In this document: positions 1 to 11,600 of the stretch, in pieces
How positions within the stretch are numbered: position 1 is the first letter of the stretch
How the letters are laid out: every line of letters starts with the position of its first letter
DNA from: Chimonanthus salicifolius
Lineage: Eukaryota; Streptophyta; Magnoliopsida; Laurales; Calycanthaceae
Length of the DNA: 64,000 nucleotides
Assembly: GCA_013350335.1 (NCBI GenBank)
Contig: CM023540.1
Span: forward strand, 15,815,828 to 15,879,827
Direction: 5' to 3'
Position numbers and translations under genes: made by a program
Notes under the pieces: model-generated
Seen by the model: the letters and a program-made list of their open reading frames with translations, nothing else
What the model was told of the DNA's origin: nothing
Database searches by the model: none

Positions 1-1509
1 TATAGTTTGATGATAAAAGGTACAGAAGTCAAACAGGTGCTAAAGTTACCTTAGTATAGAGTCCTTCAATGGTTATCAACTACCTCCCTCAAAGAATAAT
101 GGTACATTGTTATCATCTAAAAAGTAATTCAAAGATGTTCCATTTTCTTAAGAGAAAAAGTTATGAAAGTTGCTTCATTGAGAGAATAAGAAGTCAGAGT
201 TACAAGAAAGGGTGATTGAAATTTATTTAGACCTGCAATCCATATCTTTTCTAATAGGATCAAGAACAGCAAGAATTGGACTATTAAAAAGGGAAGCACT
301 TCATGTGTTTTATTTTTCTTTTTCCTCTGGTCCAATGGGGGAAAGTAAATGTCTAACTGAGACCAAGTCCTTACTATTTTGAAGGAATGGAGGATTTTCA
401 TAAGATAGTTTCCCACTTTCTTGCTTAAGTTGGTAATAGAACGTATTCTTCGAATGGGGGCATATAAAAAGAAAAGGCCATTAAGACTAACGTCAATTTT
501 GAAAATATCAGCTTTTTTCTGTTCCTTTTTTCCTATAGGGAAAAGAATAGTTTCTTCTCTCATGGTTACTTTTTATCATGTCTATAAGAGTTCTAAAAGC
601 ATAGAATTTTTTAGCTAAACAGAGTGGAAAGAATGATCTTGTAACTTTCAAGAGAGCAAGAGATAAAAATACAGACAGCCAGCCAGAGACAGAGATCTTT
701 TTGTGAGCAAAGTCAACAGGCCAGATTCGGGTCAGGGTCCACTAGACAAGTAAGTCAAGCCAGGTTGACCTTATAATGTAGCAAACCTCAAAAATTACTA
801 GTCAGCCCATTTAAAAAGAAAAATAGGTCCGGTCATGCTGACCAGTTAATGACCAATAATTAGATTCACAAACTGCATGAATTTGAGAACTTGCTCAATA
901 AGTCGTGGATATATGTTTCAGCATGAACACAAACTGCACATAATTCAGACGCAGGTAAGTCTAGAGATGGCAAAAAATGATTTCATGAACAAGTCTATGC
1001 AATTTCACTCTATATTACCAATATTTTCTTATTGTAATTGTAAAACTAAAAAAGAAATACTTCATGAAATCCATAGTGGAGTATAATGAAAACTAAACAG
1101 CTTTAGAGTAGTTCTTTTAAATACCATCTTAGAGATTTTTTTTTGGGAAAGATCCATTTTAGAGAAGACAGCAAGCAATCATTATAAATATAATAAAAGT
1201 CTCGACATTAAAAGTTATCTTCATTTATTGTCATATGATTAATGAATCTTGTTCTTGGGGATGGCAGTCAGGCAGATCAAACCCCCTTGATAAAGGGTTT
1301 GACCTATTAAAACTATCAGAACCCTAAAAATTGGCATGGCCCTGGTCCTATGACCGTTTGACGTACACATTTACCAAATAATCTAGTCTGGCTTGTGTTG
1401 AACTTGAGCAGAACCATGCCTGTAGACAACCCTATGATAGTATTGTCATTTGAGTATTTTGTTTGTGTAATTTGTCAGATTTTTTATGGAGATAAAGGGG
1501 ATAGTACAA

Positions 1510-1810
1510 TTTTTTTTTTCCTTTTTTTGAGCGTTAACAAATAAATTATATTAAAAATGAATACTATACATGAAAAGGCTCCAAGATGCCAAAATGAAAA
1601 GTGTACATCATATCATAAAACCCCTATGAACTCATCAAACACTCCTATGAAACACAACAATATTTTTTTCCCCTGAGACCTGTCAAATGTGAAGCGCTCC
1701 AATTAAACCAGAGTCCGACCCATTTTTAGCCAAAAAATCAGCCACCCCATTTGCCGATCTTCGAACCACAATGAAAGAGATCTCCCACCTTTCTCACTCT
1801 GGAACCGGTC
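1510..1810 (-). mobile_element. LINE 3' fragment (RNase H C-terminus)
   Basis: Minus-strand translation gives RRSANGVADFLAKNGS followed by a stop, the C-terminal end of the RNase H domain of plant L1 LINEs. A T-rich run on + at about 1509-1527 would be its poly-A tail. It is 5'-truncated. Confidence 0.6.
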
Positions 1811-2369
1811 ATTGTGCCCTCTGTTTCCTTCTCTGCTGCCTCCGAGTACTGTTGTTGCTCTCACGGTAGCTCTCTTGGTGTCCCATTCTCTCTGTCAACC
1901 CTTTTCATTCTAGTACAATTTATTGTAGTATATACCTCTTTTACTATATGGTACCTTCCGGTGATTCTCATTCTTCAATGAACAATGTGAAATGTTTTCT
2001 CTCTTTAATGAAGTTTTTGTTACTCATTCAAAAAGAAAGATGCATGTATATATAAATAATTAAACAAACAGAAAGTCCAAATCTAGTTCTATTGATTAGA
2101 ATTTGAAAATGGCTCTTCATTGCCTTTAGGCTACATTAGAGGTGGGTTAAAAAGGTCCTGGACTAAACTAGGGATTGACCATATTCAACATTATCCCCGA
2201 ATCCAAGCCCTTGGTTTGTGGGGTCCAAAGAATTAATGCACTTTAGCAGGTCAATTTTATTGGAATTCAAAATACAACATATACTAGAGCGATATAGGTG
2301 TAAACCTTGGGGACAAGCATGGAGCTTCAAAAAATTTAGATAATCCCAAGGTGAGCCCCACCATTTGGA

Positions 2370-2427
2370 TGGATGGATGGATGGAGAGAGAGAATGAAAG
2401 AGAGAGAGAGAGAGAGAGAAAGAGAGA
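2370..2427. repeat. compound microsatellite (ATGG)n / (AG)n
   Basis: Five ATGG-type units are followed by about 25 imperfect GA units, in NRPC2 intron 11. Confidence 0.9.
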
Positions 2428-2587
2428 GGACTACCAATTGCAATGAGTCAGACCAGGTTATAAATTCCCAGTGTGGCATACATCCGTTTAATGTACAGTT
2501 GGATTTGAGCATCCATATTTCAAGGATAAAAGCTGCACTTACCTGACACACTTAGGTAAAAATACCTTTAACAAAAGAAACAAATAC

Positions 2588-2647
2588 CTTCTTTTCAAGG
2601 AACTCTAATGCTTGTTCTTGTGTATATATCTTCTCAGATGCACATTC
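2588..2647 (-). CDS. NRPC2: NRPC2 exon 11 (codons 276-295)
   Basis: It encodes [12 protein letters not shown] and ALEFLEKK, which continues the family after LLPSI. The acceptor is CTATTTTAG, the donor AAG/GTATTT. It lies 10.4 kb from exon 10, and no later exon was found in the window. Confidence 0.88.
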
Positions 2648-5600
2648 CTAAAATAGAAATAAAATCATATCAAGATTGAAACATATTGTATCCACAAATC
2701 TAAAAAGTAATAAATTTTGCATGATTAAAACAAGCTATGGATGTTCATATGAGTAGTTATATCCAAAATAAAATACGAGTAGTTGAAAATAAAATAAAAT
2801 AAAAAAAGCATTTGTTTTCAATAAAAGATAGTGTCAACTAAGTATTGAACATTGCTAAATTGTAACACATGAAGTGTTCAAATTAATATAAATACGACAA
2901 AAGTAATATTGCACTGATCAAAGTGGGTATCACTAAGTAAGTCAAAATGTTGGACCAAATCCTCTCCTCAGAAGGTGAAGGCATGAAGCCAAAGATCACT
3001 AGAAATGTATGACATTTTTAACTCCTATTCAATAACAAAGCTATTCATATGATAATTCACTAATTCAAAGCCATTTCTTGCTCTCAATTAAACGATGATT
3101 TCAGCAAGCTGGGAGAGCTTGGTTCACCACCTCTAACGGCCAAACACCCAACCCACCTTCAACCGGCTTACACACTTGACCCAAGGCCACTAGATGATAC
3201 CTCCTCTTCTTCGGAGAGTCATTTCAAAGAAATTTGCATTGAATTTGCTCCAACCTATTGAAAACTGCCTTCGGACATTTGAAGACTGAAGGAAATAAAT
3301 AAGCTGACTCACTAGCACCAATCTTCTTCCTAATGACAAGACGTTACGCTTCCATATAGATAACCTTCTCTCCAACCTCTAAACCACCAAATCCCATAAA
3401 TGCTTGGAAGGCTTTCAAACGCACAATAGAAGCCCTAGATAGATGGTGGGAAAGCTACCCTCCTGCACCCCAAACAAACTGCCAAAACTTCGACCTGATC
3501 ATGTGAGATATTCACTCCCATCAGCATGCGTTTGTGATAAATGATCTTCAGCAGTTCAGCCTGAACAAGCCTCAAACCATTTCGGAATGGCTCGAGTAGT
3601 GAGAAGCTCTTCTCTGTCTATATTCAAGAACAGAATAGTATCATCAGCATATTGTAAATGGGAACTTATAGTTTCAAAGTGTTATATCCAAAACCAGGTT
3701 ACATCTCGATCCACCGCCATCTAAAGCATCAAGTGAAAGCTCTCTGCCACCAGAAAAACAAGAAGGGGAGACAGGATCTCCTTGCCTTATCCCTCTACTT
3801 CCCCTAAAGAAGCCTTTCAGTGATCATTCACAAGCACCAATATAAATGGAGAATGCACACAGGCTCTCACATCAATGTCTCCAGTGACGACCAAAACTCA
3901 TTCTTTCAAACACAAAGTCTAGAAAATCCCATACTATATTTCTAGATTAATCGGGATTTCAAGGCATTTACAGTTAACCATAATCTCCACTTACAGGAAG
4001 CAAAGTGGAATTGACTTCTAAGATAGGTCTAATACCTAGACCTCCATCTTTGGGAAGAAACAAACTAGGCTTCAAATCTCCAAACAATCCTCCTTATAAT
4101 CATTGGTCACCCCAAAGAAAATTGTACTCAATTCTTTCAATAATTCCCACAACAATTTTAAGGAATTTGAATGATGATAGGAAGTAAAGAAGATGGGAAA
4201 ACATGACTGACGTTAGCAATGTGATGCAGTCCCTAAAGGAAAGCTACAACCTTATGGAGAAAAAGACACTTATAAAACAACATAATAATTGGCTTATAGT
4301 GCCAAAGTGAAGCGAAAGAACCAACTAGTTGAAAGAAGAAAGCCTAATTTACACCTGAACACTGCAGCAAATAGATTAAGTTCAGACATATCAATATTGA
4401 TGTGAAATAAATTACCTTTTCGTGGTAGTTCATGCAAAGATCTAATGCAAGTACAAACCACTTAAGTAGGGCTACGAGGCTAATGAAGAAGTAATTGTTG
4501 GCTTCACAACAATAATGGTATCACCCTTAAATTAGAGATGATATAATTAGGAGTCTTCATTTGTCAGCCAGAACCCGACTTAAATAAAAGGACTTGAACA
4601 AGATTTTTGTTCAATGAGTCGGGCTTGAGCTTTTACTTAAAGCATGTTGAGGCCTGTTGGGCTCTAAGACCCATTTATATTTTCATATATTATATACATA
4701 CATCACAAAGTTGTATCTGGTACTATTTTTAATTTTTTTAATTTTTGTTACATAAATTGAAAATTTAACTATACAAATTGAAATAATACTTAAAGACCTA
4801 CCATCTCTTGAAATTTCATCTCAAAAATTAATTTCTAGTCACTCGATCTTAATAGTCAAATCACCAAGCATTAAATCTTTTCAAGGACATCTGCCAACTA
4901 TAACTATCAATCAAGATTAAGTGGCCAGAGATTGATTTTTAAACTAAAATTTTAACTAATGGTAGGTATTTAAGTATACTTTTAATCTATACAGCTAGAT
5001 TTTAAAGTTACAAAACAAATAAAAAATAAAAACAATGCCAAGTGCAAAATAAACAGGCTTTAAACGGTAGGCTCGTGCTTTGACTTTAAAGTACGAAGGG
5101 CTTCGAACGAGCTCCGGCTTTTGTAGATATAACCAGGCTCAGGCTTTTTTTGACAAAGTTCGGCCCGAACCCAACCCATGAATAGGCCTAGACATGGTTG
5201 TTAAAATCTTACGAAACAAGATTCGTGTCTTACAATTCATGCGATATGATAAGAGGAACGATTCGTATCTATCAACAAATCTTACGATTCGTATAAATAA
5301 TGGAATTATAGGGTTATTAGGAGTGTGAAAGCATGAAACATTTTGTTTTAATGGTTTTTAAGGCTCAAGTTGAGGAGCATTTAAGACCTTTCGATTTTTT
5401 GAGGGTTTTTTTAGTTCATTATTGACTTTTCACAATATAGTTGGATTATATACTGGTCTTATACTTTTGAGAGTTGGAGCATTGAAATTTGAGATCCAAT
5501 GAACTGATTATACAGAATTCACTTAATATTGAAAGAAAGTTGGAGAATTGCTCATGTTATTACATTTTAAATATATTTTACGTTATTTCATATATTAAAT

Positions 5601-8600
5601 ATTTTTTAGGGAAAACACTTATGAATCTTACGATTCTACGATTTACAATAGACGATTTGCGATTCAAGATGTATTAACGATTTACGATACGATTCGATTT
5701 TCACAACATTGGGCCTAGATATAATTCGAAAGATGTGTGATCAATGTGGAATCCACGAATTAGATTAAGACTGGATGTTTTCCATACAAGAACATTTAGG
5801 GCCTTAGCAACAATGACAGAGAGTAGGGACAAAGAATCATATTGCCAAACCTTTGAACTTCGAAAATCCTTTTAGGGAGCCATTCACCATGATGGATATT
5901 ATGTTGAGGAGACACTTGGCAATCCAAGTACACCATTTCCCACCAAACACTTGTTTTTTTTTTTAAAGATAACTTCATTAAAAACAAGAAAAGAATACAC
6001 GCGCAAAAGAAGGCCAAAAAAAGCCCCCTAAAACACAACTACAAGAAGTGAGAAACTACTTCAGATTCTAAAGATAACCCCAGACGAGCCAACTCATCGG
6101 CAGTCGAGTTAGCAGAACGAGGAACCTAAGTGACTTTGAAATAAAAAGAATCGATAATGCTCCGAATCCTTTCAATTTTATCCAAAAATCTCCACAGGCA
6201 AATAGAACCCAAAGCCCAACTCACTATAACTTAAGAATCACCTTCGACCAAGCACCCATTGACCCCTTTCTTCTCTAATTCCAGAAGACCATGCCATAAA
6301 GCCATTAATTCTGCCTCAATAACTGACCCATGAGGAATGGGCCCAGCATATGAAAACACAGAAGACCCAGAGTTAGTACGAATAATCCCACCATACCCAG
6401 CCAAATACAGATGCCGCATGCAACTACCATCAAAGTTAAGTTTAAGAAGCCCGCTTAAAGGAGGATTCCAACAAACCAGATGCGATGCCCCCAAATTATG
6501 AATATAGGAGTAAATAGAAGCCCAATCTCTGCATATAGATAAAATAGAAACATCCTGAAGCTGAGCTGGCCCGATCAACCACCAAGCTGCTCGAAACTTA
6601 ATTAAATCCATAAGAGAAATAGTCAAGCAGACCTTACCATGAAACACCCTGTTGTTGCGAGCCAACCAAATAGACCATACGATGCTCAACATGGTCACCT
6701 TCCACAACCTACAGCGAAAAGAGCTACCTGACACCAACACCTCTTCATTGAATCGCCCCACGAAAGTAGAATGCAATAATTGATACCTAACAGATTGAAG
6801 AAATGCATCCAAATCTGATAAGAAAACTGACAATGAAGTAGAAGATGATTAGCCGACTCTGCATCCGATAGACACATACGACAAGCATTTACAATAAGCA
6901 TCTTTCGCGTACGCAGATTGTCAATCGTCAAGATTTTCTTCAAACTAGCAAGTCATCCAAAAGTCTTAACCTTAAAAGGAGAAGGCCCCTCCCAAATTTT
7001 TGAATGAACTAAAGGAGCCTCGTTACTCATCACCAAATTCTTACAAAGAGATTTAACTGGGAATAAACCATGAGCATCAATCTCTCAAATACGACTATCA
7101 TTTCCATAGCCCTTCACAAAGACATTCCCTAAAAGAGACATTAAGGACATCCAATCTCAATCCTTAAGCTCCCGTCGAAACCAAGGGCCCCAGACTACCT
7201 TGTTATGGATAACCTCATAACACTCTTTAACCGAGGCATCTCTATTTGAAGCAAGAGAGAACAAAACCGGAAAAAACTGGGCCAACGATGCCTCTCCTAA
7301 CCATTTGTCCGACCAGAAGAGAATATCCTCTCCTATATAAACTCGACACCGGATGAAGCGATCAAAGGCCGTGGACACAAAACAAACTCCTTTCCAGAAG
7401 CCAGACATACCCCCATTGATATTAGTGACCCTCCAACTACAATCAAGCAATCTATATTTCCTTCGCACGAGAACCTTCCAAAGGCCATCAGATGAATCAC
7501 CCAAACGCCAAAGCCATTTCCTAACAAAGCTTCATTGAACTGACAAAGAGGACGAATCCCAAGACCACCTTCAATCAAAGGTTTACAAACCTGAGACCAA
7601 CTAACCAAATGAAACTTTCGCCTTTCCCTATTATCATTCCACAAAAACTACCGCCGAATCCTTTCCAGCTTGTCAACCACTGCCATTGGACATTTGAAAA
7701 TACTCATACAATAAACAGGGAGGCTTGATAGCACTGCTTTGATAAGAGTAACCCTTCCACCAATGGACAAGTATTTCCCTTTCCAAGCAGCTAACCTCCT
7801 TTCCATCTTATCAATGATCACGTCCCAACAAACCTTTTTAGGTTTACCTTTGCAAAAAGGAACCCCCAGATACTTGACCGGAAAAGAAGCAACTTTACAA
7901 CCCAATACTGAAGCCAACTCCACGCACTGCCTATTCTCAATATTGACACCCATAAGCTCACTCTTATTGAAATTGATCTTCAACCCCGAACAAATCTGAA
8001 ACCACTGAAGGACTGCATAGGCCATTTTTAGAACCCTCATATCTGCTTTAAGGAAAAAAACAGTATCTTCTGCATATTGTAAATGTGAAATCTCGATATC
8101 CGTATTTGTGATGCGAAAACCCTCAATCCAACCCTGTGAGAAGACCTTTTCAAACATAAGATGGAGAGCCTCCGCCACCATCACAAATAAATAAGGCGAT
8201 AAAGGATCTCCCTGACGGACACCTTTCTCCATTTTAAAGAAACCTTTAGGACTGCCATTTATCAACACCGATAAGTGGGCCGAAGATAGACAAGACATAA
8301 TCCAAGCAACCCAACGATCACTAAAACCCATAAGCTGCATAACATAAGCCAAAAAAGACCAATCAACATTGTCGTAAGCTTTTTGGAAGTCTAACTTACA
8401 CACCACCCTTGCTTCACCTGACGCAAATTTAGAGTCCAAACATTCATGAGCAACCACCACTGAATCAACTATCTGATGACCTTCCACAAAAGCACTTTGC
8501 ACAGGGGAGATAATAGAAGGCAACACCTTCTTCAAACGGTTAGCAAGAGTCTTGGCCAAAATTTTATAAGGGCCACCTATCAAAGTAATAGGGCGGAAAT

Positions 8601-11600
8601 CATTCAAAGCAACAGCGCCAGACTTTTTGGGGATCAGAGTAATAAAACCAGCCCCCAAATCCTTAGAGATAATCCCTCTCTCAAAAAATTCAAACACAAA
8701 AGCCAAGATATCCTGCTGAACTAAGTCTCAAAAATGCTTGAAGAAAAAAATTGGAAAACCATTAGGACCTGGGGCTTTATCCTCACTCAACTACCACACT
8801 GCATCTTTCACTTCAGTCTCATCAAAAGGACAATCCAGCATAGAGTGTTGATCAACAGAGATTTCTTTAAAAGAAATAGAGGAAGGAATAGGAGAATTCC
8901 TTCTAGAAGATGCAAATAGCCTCCTGTAATATTGAATTATCTCCTCACATATCTCGGATCGATCAACTATTCTTTCCCTATCCACCAACACAGAGTGAAT
9001 ATAATTTTTCCTCTTCCTAACACTGGCCATTTTGATGGAAAAATCTTGTATTCTTATCACCCTCTTTAAGCTATTTGATCCGAGAACACTGCTTCCACTT
9101 AACCTCCTCCCGTAAAGCTCTCCTTTTGAGAGCTACTTTGAACTCCTTTCTTCTAGTAAACTGTTCAGAAGAAAGTAAATCCACCTCTTCATTTTGATTA
9201 AGAAGTTGCAACTCCTCCAACCATAATTGCTCCTCAACTATTTCTTCCGCACGCCTTGACGATGACCACAACCTCAGTTTCCCTCTAAGAAATTTTAACT
9301 TTTGCATCAAATAAAAACCTTTCCAACCATTTGGAGAAGACTCCCTCCACCAATTGCCAACCAAGTCAAAGAAACCCTCCACCTGAAGCCAGGACAGTTC
9401 AAATCTAAAAGGAGTTGGGCCCCAAGAATCCAAAGAAGAATCCAAAATGATAGGCATATGATCAGAAACTATATTAGTGACAGCACGTTGAGATGAAAGG
9501 TGAAAACAATCCACCCAGCTAGAATTAATCAGAAATCTATCCAACCAAGCCAGACTTGGATTACTTTCCATGTTCGACCAAGTAAAGGATGCACCACCCA
9601 AAAGTAAATCTAAAAACTCCAAATCATCGATCCACCGACTAAAACGATTCAATTGAACAGAAATTGTATTACACCCTTTCCTTTTGGACATTTGACGCAC
9701 CACATTGAAATCTCCTCCCACACACCAAGGCAGATAAACATTTCCAATCCCTCTCCCCGACTCAATCTCCTCCAGGAACTGATCACGCAACGCGTCTTGA
9801 TTAGGCCCATACACATTTGTGAAAAGAAAAGACTTACCAGAGAAAATCTCTTCCAAAACTGCAAAGATAGAAAACTCTTTAATCCCAGCTTCAACCAACT
9901 TCAACTTGTTAGAGTCCCAAATAGTTAAATGCAAAGTCCGAGTTGGTGAAGAAATCACGAGCAAAGCCCCAACTAGAAGCAACTTCTCCTCATCAAACGA
10001 ATCTGTCCGCACAGCTAGATCGAGTTTGTCCTCCAAATCCGCATCATCCGCCCAATTTTGAGGTCCCGATGATCGATCGGAGACCCTTGGGGCGTGTCCT
10101 TGCCCTGAGAAGAGACACAGTGCTGGTGAAAAGTTGGATTATCCACTGCAGCAGGCCCTTGGAATCCACCACTAATAATATCCCTAAGAGCTGAAGTGTC
10201 GGGAAAAACTTGGGCCGAAGAAACAGACCCATCAACTGCCCGAAATTGGACCAAGGAAGCAGACCCATCATCTACCCGAAATTGGGCCAAGGAAGCGGAC
10301 CCGTCATCTGCCCAAAATTGGGCCAAGGAAACAGACCTAGACTTCAGCCCGACTTTGAATGGGTATGACGTTAACTGGGCTTAAGTTAAGCCCGGCGCTA
10401 GAAGGCTGGCCCAAAGAAATTAGGCCCTATTAGCGAGCCCGAACTTTAGTTGGAAACCTGGGCTTAGAAGTAGCCTTGCCTCGGTCGAGGACTACCTCTT
10501 CTAAAGACTTAAGAGGTAGCCCTAAATTCGATTTTCGTTGAGGAAACTCCCCGGAGAAGAAGGAGTCCCCACCGGCTGCGAGAACTGCTGCAAAGACTTC
10601 AATGGAGCTTCCGCCAAGGGCTGTGAAATCTTCGATGGAGTTTCCGCCAACGGCTGTGAAAGAACAGGCAAGATTAGAGGCGAAATCAGTGGCTGCCACT
10701 ACGGGATCCTTTTCCGTCTCCGGCAACGATTCGACATGCCGAGAGTTCTCCTCCGACTGATTCAGTAAAGCTCGCCTAGAGTTAGATTTGGTCTCCTCCG
10801 ACTGCTTCAGTAAAGCTCGCGGAGATTTTGGTTCCTCTTGCAAGGACTACGAAGGATCAGAACCAGAGGCACGCTCCGACATCAAGTCCACCATATGCAC
10901 GAAAGGCTTTGGTTCCACCTCGGTCCAAAGTTCGAAGTGAAGATCCTCCACTTCCAGCCATAGATTCCCCGGAATGGCAGTGCGAACAGGATGCCTGATC
11001 TTTATCCGAGAAAATTCTACCATTTCCATGTTCAAGCAGTGATCATCGATTTCTTCCACGATCCCCATCATCGATCCCAATTTCCAAAGAACCTCCTTAC
11101 TCTGAGCATGCAAGGGCACACCATGTAAACGAACCCAGTCCACCACCAAAGCAGGACCACTCGATTCAGACCACCCATCAATTCTGGATAATAGTCCATC
11201 AACGAAATGGGACCCATTGTAATGAAATCGCTGCCTGTCCTCCTCTGATGTCAAGACGATCCAGAATAAAATAGGGGAGAGTCGTCACAGTCGATTTGAA
11301 AGCCCAACATCTTCGACAACCAATCCTTAACTTCTTGAGACGAAGAACATGAATTCTGGGCGAGGCCGATCCAGGTACGATTCAGACCTTCAATATTCTT
11401 CTCAGTTTCAAAAAGTCGAAGTAAATAATTGTCTGAATCAGACAAAGTATGAAGAAAGGGCTTTTGTTGTTCTCCCAGATCTAGCGTACTTTCATATTTC
11501 TTATTGCCCAAAGGCAAGCGATGTGAAACGATTCCTCCGTGCTGACGATTGAGCCCAAATCGTGCTTTATTTACCCGTAACTTTTTCTCTTGGAAAATTT

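Larger units (their letters stand above)
1..2587. other. NRPC2 intron 11 (partial): repeats, no exon found
   Basis: I looked on the minus strand for the next RPC2 blocks (around SILRD and PVPDNNFR) and found none. The stretch is AT-rich. It contains a LINE 3' end at about 1510-1800 and (ATGG)n/(AG)n simple repeats at 2370-2427. The minus-strand ORF at 129-563 resembles no protein I know. Confidence 0.6.

Noticed and set aside
129..563. 144-codon minus-strand ORF
   Set aside because: No recognisable domain, low complexity, and it lies in intron/repeat DNA. Not called as a gene.
870..960. CGCAGGTAAGT, a splice-donor-like site on +
   Set aside because: Opposite strand to NRPC2 and no coding sequence around it.
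10196..10384. plus-strand ORF with repeats across the LINE minisatellite
   Set aside because: Antisense shadow of the LINE minisatellite.
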